Of a stretch of 64,000 nt of DNA, positions 21,763-33,227 are shown piece after piece. How positions within the stretch are numbered: position 1 is the stretch's first letter; every line of letters begins with the position of its first letter. The notes below the pieces were generated by a model. The model was given only the letters and a program-made list of their open reading frames with translations, was not told the origin of the DNA and made no database searches. The stretch is from Pontederia crassipes (lineage: Eukaryota > Streptophyta > Magnoliopsida > Commelinales > Pontederiaceae), in the NCBI GenBank assembly GCA_030549335.1, contig CM060188.1, positions 17,859,501 through 17,923,500 on the forward strand. The letters run 5' to 3'. A program made the position numbers and the translations under genes.

Positions 21763-21987
21763 ATTACAAGAAAATGACGTATTTTCGATGGATAATTTTC
21801 GACGGCAGAAAATCCTTCGTAATTTGCGACGGATTACCTTCCGCCGATATTTCATATGGTTCAAATTGTAGGAAATATTTTCTACGACTTAAATCGTGAA
21901 AAATGTTTTCCATGACTTAAGCAATGGAAAGTTCCCACGAATCTAACAATGGGAAAAATTTCTCACAGCTCCGACAGTTCAAATTGT
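21762..21987. mobile_element. CACTA-like end fragment
   Basis: Starts CATTACAAGAAAATGACG, close to the CACTACAAGAAAA terminus with one changed base, followed by TTTTCGATGGATAATTTTCGACGG and repeated GACTTAAATCGTG-type motifs. Only one end is recognisable; the rest is missing or merged with the following direct repeat. Confidence 0.45.
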
Positions 21988-22006
21988 GGGCAACTGATAT
22001 ACCACA

Positions 22007-23172
22007 GGACATCGAGAAGGGTCTCCGATGTGGGTTGCCACCTCATGCTCAGGGACATACACTAGAATTAAAGAAAATTTAATTATATTAAATATGATGA
22101 AATATAATATACATATGAACATCGAAGACACTAGTGAATTTTTCCTAATGTACCATAGATAAGGAAGTCTTATTACAAAATGGAAAATGTAAAAAACGTT
22201 ATCGTACTGGTTCATAACTTGGACACATAACTTGACCATTCGTAAGGATGACCTTACAATATAAATGCTATAAGGATGGATAACACGGTACTCCACAATA
22301 TTACACAGTGCGGAGCGACTACATGTATTTCATGATTCGACGCTGAGTGGCCAAGAAATTTAAGTTGAACGACACTGGTGCTGCAAGACTTCGCGCATTG
22401 TATCACGGAAAAATGCCCCGTGACTCGTGCTTTACACACTCATTTTACTTATATAGATTGCATTAGTATTCTTGGATATATAGTTATACAAATTGTGTTT
22501 CGATGTCAGGTTAAAAGTTAAAACTAGACCCCTATTTTTAATAATTTTGGCTAATAAAAGCACACTTTGAATGAGCACTATCAAAATTTAAATTATGATT
22601 AATACTCACATTTCCTTAAAATACGAGAATTTGAGTTTTCAAGGGAGGCAAAAATTGAATCTAATTTATAGTGTGTTCGACTTTTTTCTCTTTGACAAAA
22701 AAAAAATTAAACACATAATTTACTTTGGAACTCTTTATATGCTTAACTTACATCCCAACATTAAGTCAAAATTTTTATGTCGCGTTATTTAATTCTTGAA
22801 AAATAGGTAGAAGTTATAAAAATAGTCACTCGAACTTATTCATCTAAATAAATTTTTAATTCCTCATCTTTACAATTTTTATCCAAAATCAAATCAAAAT
22901 ATTTTTGTCTAATCGATTAATTTTAATTCTTACATCCAAACACAACACAAAGGTATTGTTTTTTTATGTGAGAGCTTATGTTCTCATTAGTTAAGAACTA
23001 ATGGATTAGATTTTAAAGTTCATATTTGGATGAAAAAATGCAATGATAAAGATTTAAAAATTTGATTTGATAGATAAGTTTTAGTGGATGTTCAAATAAA
23101 AAGTTAGAAATAAGAATATAATTTTTTGTTTGATGAGGTATAAAATTATAATATATAAAATATTATGTATCT
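22007..23172. repeat. 1.1-kb direct repeat, second copy (unit 1)
   Basis: Partner of 20422-21521. The end part shares TTCATATTTGGATGAAAAA and ATTATGTATCT with the first copy but has an extra stretch of about 50 bp. Its - strand frame is at 22254-22439. No gene is called. Confidence 0.65.
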
Positions 23173-23520
23173 ATTTATTTAAAACAATAATTACTATAAT
23201 ATAGAAATATTATACGTAATTATTAATTTGAAAATGATTGAATAATAAGTTATATCGTACTATATTAATATTAATTTAGATTAATTTTTTACATGTTATT
23301 AATATTATAATTTATGTAAAAAATATAATTTATTATTTTATGAGTTATAAAATTGTAAGTAAATAATGATATTATCACTTTATTATTTAACATATATAAA
23401 TATTGTATATTGTTTTCCTAAAAATAATTGAAATTTTTAATCAGTAATTTTTATTTGAATACAATAACATTTAAATTATTTTTATCATAGAATTTATTTA
23501 TTTTATTGTGCTATAATACT

Positions 23521-23736
23521 AAGGATGTGTTTGGTTGCGGACAGGGCGAGAATCCGGTCTTTTATCCATCCGATTTCATCAAACGCTAATCTGGAATCAA
23601 GTTCCCCGACGAAAACTAATAACTGGAACGAGGTCATCATGTGACCTGATTTCATGTAACCGGGGCACTGTAACACAACATTTTTCTTCATTTTTAATTC
23701 ATTTTTTCTTTTCCTTTTCTCTCGCACCACATCCTT
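23521..23736. mobile_element. Possible small MITE upstream of A2
   Basis: Begins AAGGATGTGTTTGGTTGCGG and ends CGCACCACATCCTT, giving short imperfect inverted ends of about 9-15 bp in an otherwise AT-rich region. No convincing target duplication was found. Confidence 0.3.
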
Positions 23737-24390
23737 TAAAAAATAAATAATTTAATAAATATAAAATATTCATAATAATGGATTAATATAATATTATTGA
23801 ATACTTATTATTTCATTAAAAAAATTAATTTTCATTATGTATAAAATTTTTCATATTTAAATAATATATTTTTGTATAATTTTTTTCTTGAAAATTTTCA
23901 ATTTTTATTTTTATTAATAATAAAATTATATTTTTTCAAAACTCACAAAAAATTAATCCATCACATAAAATTTTCCTTTCACATCAACACCCTAATTCAT
24001 CATCTTCCACTCCAAGTAATATGTCATTTCAACTATTTATCGAAAACTTGGGAGAAATTACGATTTCGTTTCCAAACGTCATTAAGTAAATTATGTATAT
24101 GTGAATTAAAAAACACTTGTTTATTACATCTGATCAATTTATTTTATAAGTTTTATAATAATATATTAATAAATAAATAACTATATATATGAACTATAAT
24201 GGTAAATATTAACTAATAATATTTTACTATACTAAGATACTAATTATATATACTATATCTATATAATATAAAACATATAATACATTATTAAATATAATTA
24301 GTAGGTAAAAGAAGTAACTTGTTATCAATGAACATATTTAGAGTATAATATTCGGGGACATAATAAGAGATTTATTATAAAATTAGATTG
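23737..24390. other. AT-rich upstream region of A2 with a 60-bp duplication
   Basis: Matches 14088-14610 upstream of B1. Relative to B1 a further 800 bp or so is missing before the promoter. At the junction AACATATTTAGAGTATAATA occurs twice, at 24331 and 24391, a 60-bp tandem duplication. Confidence 0.6.
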
Positions 24391-24579
24391 AACATATTTA
24401 GAGTATAATATTCGGGGACATAATAAATCTAATCATAACATATTTATGTAATATTAATCTAATTATGATTCCTAATTCGATTAGGATTTTATTTTTCTTA
24501 TTAGTTCGTATATCTTTATATTAAGTCTCGCCTAAACTAATCCTCTCCGCTCTCCGCTCTCCGCGTTTAGCAATTGATC
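24391..24579 (+). promoter_or_regulatory. Shared proximal promoter and leader of A2
   Basis: The conserved block with the near-palindrome at 24470-24486, TATA-like TTTATATTA and three CTCTCCG leader units. The sequence upstream of this block is unlike that of A1, so A2 may respond to different distal signals. Confidence 0.5.
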
Positions 24580-25299
24580 ATGGCGACGTCGACGGCTTCA
24601 CGCATGGACTCCTCTCCACTGCTGCCAACACCCCGGCCGTCGCATTGGAGAAATATGCGGTACCGCAACGCGGCCGTATCCATCCGTGGCGGCGTCGTCT
24701 CCGTGTCGGAGGACGACGTCTCCCACGCCGGCGAACAGGAGGTCCAACTGCAGGTGGCAGTCAACGTGGTTACGCTCACCCTGACGCCGCCGCCGTCTTC
24801 GATCCGCAGGCAGGACAGTCAAGTCACCTATGCCAACTTCCCTCTGTCTCAGCCGCTCGGCTTCCGGGAGTTGCTCCCCGATTCCCTCCTCAATCGTCCT
24901 GACCTGGACGACAGCTACGCCGACTTCTTGGTCGAAATCGTCAGCTTCTTCGCGCTCATTCACCAGTTCTCGTACATTGGGACTCCCCGCACGCTCTGGA
25001 TGCAGCTCAGCATCGACGTCGTCGTCGTCGAGACGGAGGCGGAGACGGCTCCTCCTCCGCTACCTGCGGCGAGACCGCAACTCGAGAAGATAATCTACGA
25101 CGAGGGAGGAGAGTCGACGGAGTTGAGTGAGACGGCGTGCCCGATATGCCTGCAGGACTTTCAAACCGGCGAAGAACTGGGGAAGACGATGTGTGGCCAT
25201 CCCTTTCACCCTCACTGCCTCGGCAGATGGTTGGAGCGGAATCCCGTCTGCCCTCTCTGCCGGTCTCGGGTTCTCCTGACGGATGCAGCTGACGATTAG
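24580..25299 (+). CDS. RING-H2 E3 ubiquitin ligase, copy A2
   Basis: 239 aa, identical in protein sequence to A1 and apparently identical in coding DNA too, with the full RING-H2 ligand set (C187 to C227). It is the second A gene of unit 1 and lies directly before the unit boundary at 26424. Identity with A1 16.6 kb away, with closely similar 3' flanks, points to recent duplication or gene conversion. Distal promoter sequence differs from A1 but resembles B1. No sign of decay. Confidence 0.93.
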   Translation: MATSTASRMDSSPLLPTPRPSHWRNMRYRNAAVSIRGGVVSVSEDDVSHAGEQEVQLQVAVNVVTLTLTPPPSSIRRQDSQVTYANFPLSQPLGFRELLPDSLLNRPDLDDSYADFLVEIVSFFALIHQFSYIGTPRTLWMQLSIDVVVVETEAETAPPPLPAARPQLEKIIYDEGGESTELSETACPICLQDFQTGEELGKTMCGHPFHPHCLGRWLERNPVCPLCRSRVLLTDAADD

Positions 25300-26423
25300 C
25301 TTGTACGCACGGCACATCCCCTCGCCACAACGAAAGCATGGAGGCCGTGTCCCGGTTCCAGTTTCAGAGATCTGTTTACACCTCAATTAAATTCCCTCGT
25401 CGACTGCATGTCTTGCCGAGAATTTGTATTTTGCTTTTGTTCTTTTAAGAAGCAGGACATTGTTTTGTTTTTAATTTGCTGGCCAAAGAGTCATCTGATA
25501 ACGCCATGATTAAAATGTAATTATCTCGTAAGGGGTTATGTCATGTATAATACACATTTTTTTCGTCCTTGCACACGGCCATTCAATTAAGAGATGATTA
25601 TATACACAGTTTATATGTTATGAGATCTTTGTGCACGTGTTTAGTTAATTAAGTGTGTTTCTACCGTTCTATAATACATATATTTTATTTCGAATATGTA
25701 CTCGATGCATATTATTTCGTCTTCTCTCGTAGTTTAAATTTTATGTATCGATTATCGTAATTCAAATTCTTTAAATAGACGAACTCAATAGAAGCTTTAA
25801 GTATTGCCCTCAAATATCAACAAGAAACTTGTCTCCACGATTAGGTGTCCCATTTATGAATTTGTCAACACAACACAGTTATAAAGATCATCACCTATTA
25901 CATTGTGCGCCTACAAAAAAGTTAAGTTTTTGTAATAAGCCTCTTTTAAGATTTACGATAAGTGCATGTAAACACGTAAATTATATCGACATTAATTATT
26001 GTGAACGTGCAGGATCTATGGACATATTAAAATTTATGTAAACATGCAAATTATATCGATCAACACGTTATTTAGTAAATATATACTATGGGTATGTTAT
26101 AGGTGCGATTATATATCACGATTTAAAAAAAACATTAATTTACATGCGTGAACAAATTATTCATAATAAAAATTATGCATTTTTATTGAAAAAATTAACT
26201 TGTGACTAATTAATTTATACCATATTTACGTCGTATAAAGTCTTCATTTATTTATATATTCATTTCGAATACACAAATTTGAGATTGAAAACGTGTATAT
26301 ACATATATAGATATAAACAGAAAAGAACAAGGAAAAAATTTCCATGTATAATTTTCATACTTTCTCTATCGAGCGAAAAAAAACAATTACATGCTTCCAT
26401 TTCTAATGGGAGTAAGGCGCACT
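25300..26423. other. 3' UTR and downstream flank of A2
   Basis: Nearly the same as 8711-9836, with a few substitutions (for example ACGCCATG where A1 has ACTCCATG). It ends at the next E2 copy. No gene is seen. Confidence 0.6.
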
Positions 26424-27551
26424 CACTACAAGAAAGGAAAATTAAAAAAATCTATCGGAAATCAAATTTCCTGATGAGTTTTGCGACGGAACCAATCCGT
26501 TGGAAAAGTAGGCATTGCAAATGATTTACGATGGGCGCAAAAATACCGTCGAAACTTCCGATGGTTTGTAAACCATCGGAAGTTACGACGGTTAAGGTCG
26601 TGAGAAGTTCCTACGGCTACGATCGTCAGAACTTTTCACGGTCCTAACCGTTGGAAGTTCCGACGACAATAATCATTGGAACTTTCGACGGTTATAACCA
26701 TCGATGGTTATCTTCTTTTTCGATGGCCCGTCCATCGGAAAGGATATTTAAAATGTAAAAAAAATAGACCTCCTCGCGACGGATCCAACCGCCCACGTCC
26801 TGATTCGTCACCTGGTGGACGGAGAAGCCCGCCTCGCGACGGATTCTGCTGCCGCCGCCCACGGCCTGATCCGCCACCTAGTGGCCATGGATGGTCTTCC
26901 ATGGCCTGATCTGACCGCCTGAGGCTGGTGACAGATTAGGCCGGCATCGCGGGCGGGAGGGGAAGAAGGGCTGCCAGATCGTGGCCAAATCGCGAGTGAC
27001 GGAGTGGGAGAGGGAGCCGACTGAAGGAGAGAGCACCTTCGGAGGGAGAGAGCGCTACTAGATAGAGCGCCATTGGAGGGAGAGGGCGCCGTCAGAGGGA
27101 GAGAGCGCGAGAGGAAGAGGGACTTCGTTCGGTGGGAGTGAGAGAGGGGGAAGAGACGGAGAGAGGGGAGAAAGATATATGGGGTTGTGAGGGAAAAAGT
27201 GACGCATTAATAAAAATTAGAATAACCGATGGTCCGAATCGTTGGAACCACTGAACATAAGCATTATATTATAAATAAATTTATTATTATTTTATTATCG
27301 ACGGTCCAAACCATCGGAATCACCAATGGCTCTAACTCTGTCGGTAGTTCCGACTGTCCGAGCCTAATAAAAACTATACATAGGCATTAAATTATATTAT
27401 ATATAAATTTATTAGTAATTTAATTATCGACGGTCCGGACGGTCGGAACTACGATGGACTCAAAATCTATCGATAGTTCCGACAGTCCCGACCTTCAAAA
27501 ATATTAATAATAAAAAACTAGATATGGGCGTTATATTATATTATATATGAA
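26424..27551. mobile_element. CACTA-like element E2, left copy of unit 2, right-truncated
   Basis: Has the intact left terminus CACTACAAGAAAGG. It follows the copy at 1-1900 closely until TTATATATGAA at about 27551 and then jumps to ACCTAGATCACGC, which corresponds to 3524 of unit 1. Its right part, MITE M1 and element R were lost in one deletion of about 2.53 kb (unit 1 positions 991-3523). Confidence 0.6.
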
Positions 27552-27723
27552 CCTAGATCACGCACACAAAAAAAAACATAAGAAATGTGAAAAATCTAAA
27601 TCATGATTCACATAGGTGACGTTTGGCTGAAGAATAATATATTCTTGAAAATATTATATTCCATGTAATATTTTTTTCTTTGGATGTTAAATTAATATTC
27701 TAAAATGATGAAAATTCTTTATT

Positions 27724-29600
27724 CACTAAAAGAAAATTACCATTTTTCGACGGACAATTTCCGACGGATAGAAATCTGTCACAATTTGTGACGGATTTTC
27801 CAACGTTTACAACTGTCGGAAATGAAAATAATAAATTATGTAATTTATTATATTATTATTTTATTTTTTGACGATTAGGAACGTCGATATTTCCGACGAA
27901 TATCCATCCGTCACAATTTTCGTTAGATTTTTCGACGGTTATGACCGTCAGAAATGAAAATAATAAATTATGTAATTTGTTATATCATTATTTTACTTTT
28001 CGACGATTAGATGAATTTTTTGACGGTTACGATCGTAAAAATGAAAATAATAAATTATGTAATTTGTTATATTGTTATTTTATTTTTCGACGATTAGGAA
28101 TGTCGATATTTCTGACGGATATTCATCCGTCGCAATTTCCGATGGATTTTTCGACGGTTACGACTGTCGAAAATGAAAATAATAATTTATTTTTCGACGA
28201 TTAGGAACGTCAAAATTTGACGGATATCTATCCATCACAAATTTTGACGGAATTTCCAACGATTACAACTGTCAAAAATAAAAATAATAAATTATGTAAT
28301 TATTTATATTATTATTTTATTTTTTGACGATTAGGAACGCCGATATTTCCGACATTGTAACCGTCGGTAAATGTATAATAATATAATATGAGGAGTATTT
28401 TATTAATATAATTAGCAACAGTCCAAACCGTCGCAATCCAACGGTTTCGATCGTCGGTAATAATTAGCGACAGTTCAAACCGTTAGTAAAATAAAAAAAT
28501 AAATATTGTATAAGTATTTTATTTTTATAATTAAATAATTTTCGATGGTTTCGTCCGTCAGTAACTAAAAAATAATAATATAACATATTACCGACGGTTC
28601 GGACCGTCGATAAACTAAAAAATAAACATTATATATATGTAAGTAATATTTTATTGTTATAATTAAATACATTCCGACGGTTTGGACCGTCGGTAACTTT
28701 AAAAATAATTAAATATTACATTAATATATATCTTTACTAATTTTTCGACGGTCATAGCGACGGTAATTAAAAATACTCTCCTCTGATCTTTTTTCGTTTT
28801 TCCGCTTCCCAACTTTCTACCCTATATATATATATATATATATGCATTTTTACTTTCTCACTCTCCATTCTCCACTTATTTCACCCATTCCTCTCTCTTT
28901 CTCCATCTCCTATTTTGTCGGCCCGACCCGTCGGCGACTTCTCCGGACCGGCGACCCTCTCCTCATTGGAGACGACCCGCCGGCGATCTCTCTCTCTCTC
29001 CATCTCTCTCCAGCCAGATCGGCCGATCCAGCCGCCCATGGCTGGATCTGGCCGATCCGGCTGCCCGCGATCGGATCTGGCCGCGGGGGCAAGATCGGTC
29101 GTGACCAGATTGGCTGCCTGCGGCCCGGATCGGTCTCCTGCGGCCCGGATCGGCCCCCTGCGGCCCAGATCTGGCCGTCCGGCTGCCAATTTTTTTATTT
29201 TTAAAAAATTCTTTACGACGGTTGCGACCACAACTGTCGAAAGTTTCGACGGTTTGTGACCGCCGAAAATTTCGACGAATTGCGACGACCGTCGAAAGTT
29301 TTGACAGTTGCGGTCGTCGAAAACTTTCGATGGTTGGAACCGCCGGACTTTTCGGACGGTTACAACCGTCGAAAGTTTTCGACGGTTGGAACCGTTGGGA
29401 CTTTTCGGACCGTTAGAACTGTCGATATTTCCGACGAATTTTTTCCAATCGTCGGAAATCGATTTGTGACGATCATTTTTCCAACGGATCAATTCCGTCC
29501 GAAAAACTGTCGAAAAATGTATTACCGATGAGTTTTGGGTTGATTACGACCGTCTATAATCAACATTTTTTTTGTAGTGATCAGCGTTTTACTTGTAGTG
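27724..29600. mobile_element. CACTA element E1, 1877 bp, unit 2 copy
   Basis: Same target duplication ATT (27721-27723, 29601-29603) as in unit 1, so it was carried along by segmental duplication and did not insert afresh. The left end CACTAAAAGAAAATTACC is closer to the CACTACAAGAAAA consensus than the unit 1 copy. The double TAGTG right end is kept. The open frames of 87 to 203 codons within it are repeat shadows. Confidence 0.88.
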
Positions 29601-29821
29601 ATTCCAGCTTGTGTTTGGATGCAAATGAATAAAGTCATTTGATATTATGCTATTTGACCATTTTACCCTTCTCTTAACAAATTGTTCTTATATTTTAATT
29701 ACTACTAATTATTATCTTTTTTTGTTATTAATTTTATTATATTATAATTAGTAACCATATTTATGGACTGCATTATCTTATCTTTCTAATATAAAGTATG
29801 TACTAAAAGTATTAATAAATT

Positions 29822-30260
29822 GGATTATTTCCTCTAACCACCCCTAAATTATTACGAATTTTCACATTTAACCCTAAATTATGAACTTCATTTTTTGGAT
29901 ACCTAAACTATCGCAATTTTTTCAATTTTGTCCTTCCGTCCAAGCCCGTCAACTTTTCGATTAACTTTGATTTTTTAGATTTGTGAAAAATAAAAAATGC
30001 CCATATGCGAAAGAAATCTCTCTTAGAGAGAGAAAGAGAGGAGAGGGGGGCGTGTGCAGGGAGAGATTTTTTCGCATGGCGCATTTTTGACTTTTTACAA
30101 ATTCGAAAAAATAAAGTTAACGAAAAAGTTGACGAAATTAGATGGAAGGATCAAATTGAAAAAATTATGTTAGTTTAGGGATTCAAAAAAATGAAGTTCG
30201 TAGTTTAAGGTTAGATGTGGAAAATCGTGATAGTTTAGGAGTGGTTAGAGGAAATAATTC
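29822..30260. mobile_element. Mutator-like MITE M2, 439 bp, unit 2 copy
   Basis: TSD TAATAAATT at 29813-29821 and 30261-30269. It differs from the unit 1 copy by single bases only. Confidence 0.87.
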
Positions 30261-30269
30261 TAATAAATT

Positions 30270-31018
30270 TAATTTCTTTACTCTACAAAAGAAAAAAATC
30301 CTAATGAAATTTTTAATATGAAGAATAAATAACTTTTTCTTGAATTCACAAGATCATCTAATTGTCAATCTTTAATTTGATGGTCATTTGGTCTATTATC
30401 AATATAATTTTATGTTACTTTTGACGTGTTATGATGTAGTTGACCATAATCAAACCATGAAGAAGGCCAAATGTCTCAAAACGTGAAGGACCTTGCAGCC
30501 CTCATGAAAATGATCAAAATATATATATTCCACTCGAATATGATACGATGAGTTTAAACATCCATTAATTGATGTGCATGATGATGTGAGACTTTACTCT
30601 TACTTTCATGGGTAATATCCTTTTATTCGGCTAGTAAACAACGCTATCGATTGAAGTGTTCCAATGCGTCTTCCATTAGAAATAGAAATATGTAATTGTT
30701 TTTTTCTTCCTCTAATTGGATAAAGAAAGTAAAAACTTATTTTACTTATTTATAAATCAGAAAAAAATAAGACAAAAATCTCAACTTATTTTTTGTAAAA
30801 AAATAGATCAGTTTGATCAATAAATGTACTATTTTATTTTTAGAATATATATAACTTTTTTACATTTTTTATATTATAATATTAATGACATTTTGATCAT
30901 TTGATTAAAATAATAATTTAAAATTTTATTATTATCAAACACTATAATTACTTATTTTTAGAATTAACTTAACCATTAAATTATTTATCAACATTTTAAC
31001 TTATAAGCCAAATGAGCC
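30270..31018. other. Upstream AT-rich region of A3
   Basis: Equivalent of 6242-6990; includes the small inverted piece at 30663-30706. No gene is seen. Confidence 0.5.
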
Positions 31019-31119
31019 TATAATAATCTCTTAATTGAATTGTCGTGTGCAAGGACAAAAAAAAAAGAGTATATATATATATATGACATAACCCCTTACT
31101 AAGGAATTACATTTTAATA
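31019..31119 (-). repeat. Inverted 3'-flank relic upstream of A3
   Basis: Same relic as at 6991. It is cut after CATTTTAAT by a deletion of about 645 bp (unit 1 equivalent about 7089-7733), so the relic now lies only about 265 bp before the A3 start codon. Confidence 0.7.
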
Positions 31120-31194
31120 TTTCAGATATATTTGATATCTAATATTTGATATTAGTGAACTTCTAATTAAGAGAATTATTATAAAATTAGATTC

Positions 31195-31383
31195 AACATA
31201 TTTAGAGTAGCATATTCGGGGACATAATAAATTTAATCATAACATATTTATGTAATATTAATCTAATTATGATTCCTAATTCGATTAGGATTTGATTTTT
31301 CTTATTAGTTCGTATATCTTTATATTAAGTCTCGCCTAAACTAATCCTCTCCGCTCTCCGCTCTCCGCGTTTAGCAATTGATC
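31195..31383 (+). promoter_or_regulatory. Shared proximal promoter and leader of A3
   Basis: Conserved block with the near-palindrome at 31274-31290 and three CTCTCCG units. Sequence more than about 265 bp before the ATG differs from A1 and A5 because of the upstream deletion. Confidence 0.5.
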
Positions 31384-32103
31384 ATGGCGACGTCGACGGC
31401 TTCGCGCATGGACTCCTCTCCACTGCTGCCAACACCCCGGCCGTCGCATTGGAGAAATATGCGGTACCGCAACGCGGCCGTATCCATCCGTGGCGGCGTC
31501 GTCTTCGTCTCGGAGGACGACGTCTCCCACGCCGGCGAACAGGAGGTCCAACTGCAGGTGGCAGTCAACGTGGTTACGCTCACCCTGACGCCGCCGCCGT
31601 CTTCGATCCGCAGGCAGGACAGTCAAGTCACCTATGCCAACTTCCCTCTGTCTCAGCCGCTCGGCTTCCGGGAGTTGCTCCCCGATTCCCTCCTCAATCG
31701 TCCTGACCTGGACGACAGCTACGCCGACTTCTTCGTCGAAATCGTCAGCTTCTTCGCGCTCATTCACCAGTTCTCGTACATTGGGACTCCCCGCACGCTC
31801 TGGATGCAGCTCAGCATCGACGTCGTCGTCGTCGAGACGGAGGCGGAGACGGCTCCTCCTCCGCTACCTGCGGCGAGACCGCAACTCGAGAAGATAATCT
31901 ACGACGAGGGAGGAGAGTCGACGGAGTTGAGTGAGACGGCGTGCCCGATATGCCTGCAGGACTTTCAAACCGGCGAAGAACTGGGGAAGACGATGTGTGG
32001 CCATCCCTTTCACCCTCACTGCCTCGGCAGATGGTTGGAGCGGAATCCCGTCTGCCCTCTCTGCCGGTCTCGGGTTCTCCTGACGGATGCAGCTGACGAT
32101 TAG
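31384..32103 (+). CDS. RING-H2 E3 ubiquitin ligase, copy A3
   Basis: 239 aa with a complete RING-H2. It differs from A1/A2/A4 by F41 in place of S41 (shared with A5) and by its private F117 in place of L117. Both lie in the N-terminal part, not in the RING. GTCTCGG after the F41 codon is shared with A5 and B1, while A1, A2 and A4 have GTGTCGG, which suggests patchwise exchange between copies. Upstream control sequence is shortened by a private deletion. Confidence 0.92.
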   Translation: MATSTASRMDSSPLLPTPRPSHWRNMRYRNAAVSIRGGVVFVSEDDVSHAGEQEVQLQVAVNVVTLTLTPPPSSIRRQDSQVTYANFPLSQPLGFRELLPDSLLNRPDLDDSYADFFVEIVSFFALIHQFSYIGTPRTLWMQLSIDVVVVETEAETAPPPLPAARPQLEKIIYDEGGESTELSETACPICLQDFQTGEELGKTMCGHPFHPHCLGRWLERNPVCPLCRSRVLLTDAADD

Positions 32104-33227
32104 CTTGTACGCACGGCACATCCCCTCGCCACAACGAAAGCATGGAGGCCGTGTCCCGGTTCCAGTTTCAGAGATCTGTTTACACCTCAATTAAATTCCC
32201 TCGTCGACTGCATGTCTTGCCGAGAATTTGTATTTTGCTTTTGTTCTTTTAAGAAGCAGGACATTGTTTTGTTTTTAATTTGCTGGCCAAAGAGTCATCT
32301 GATAACGCCATGATTAAAATGTAATTATCTCGTAAGGGGTTATGTCATGTATAATACACATTTTTTTCGTCCTTGCACACGGCCATTCAATTAAGAGATG
32401 ATTATATACACAGTTTATATGTTATGAGATCTTTGTGCACGTGTTTAGTTAATTAAGTGTGTTTCTAGCGTTCTATAATACATATATTTTATTTCGAATA
32501 TGTACTCGATGCATATTATTTCGTCTTCTCTCGTAGTTTAAATTTTATGTATCGATTATCGTAATTCAAATTCTTTAAATAGACGAACTCAATAGAAGCT
32601 TTAAGTATTGCCCTCAAATATCAACAAGAAACTTGTCTCCACGATTAGGTGTCCCATTTATGAATTTGTCAACACAACACAGTTATAAAGATCATCACCT
32701 ATTACATTGTGCGCCTACAAAAAGTTAAGTTTTTGTAATAAGCCTCTTTTAAGATTTACGATAAGTGCATGTAAACACGTAAATTATATCGACATTAATT
32801 ATTGTGAACGTGCAGGATCTATGGACATATTAAAATTTATGTAAACATGCAAATTATATCGATCAACACGTTATTTAGTAAATATATACTATGGGTATGT
32901 TATAGGTGCGATTATATATCACGATTTAAAAAAAACATTAATTTGCATGCGTGAAAAAATTATTCATAATAAAAATTATGCATTTTTATTGAAAAAATTA
33001 ACTTGTGTCTAATTAATTTATACCATATTTACGTCGTATAAAGTCTTCATTTATTTATATATTCATTTCGAATACACAAATTTGAGATTGAAAACGTGTA
33101 TATACATATATAGATATAAACAGAAAAGAACAAGGAAAAAATTACCATGTATAATTTTCATACTTCCGCTATCGAGCAAAAAAAAACCAATTACATGCTT
33201 CCATTTCTAATGGGAGTAAGGCGCACT
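32104..33227. other. 3' UTR and downstream flank of A3
   Basis: Copy of 8711-9836 with single-base changes. It includes the right inverted-repeat arm (about 32308-32405) that pairs with 31019-31119. No gene is seen. Confidence 0.6.

Noticed and set aside
20422-23172. LTR retrotransposon with the 1.1-kb direct repeats as LTRs
   Set aside because: No TG...CA ends, primer-binding site, polypurine tract or gag-pol, and the interval holds a gene-flank relic and a CACTA end. Simple segmental duplication fits better.
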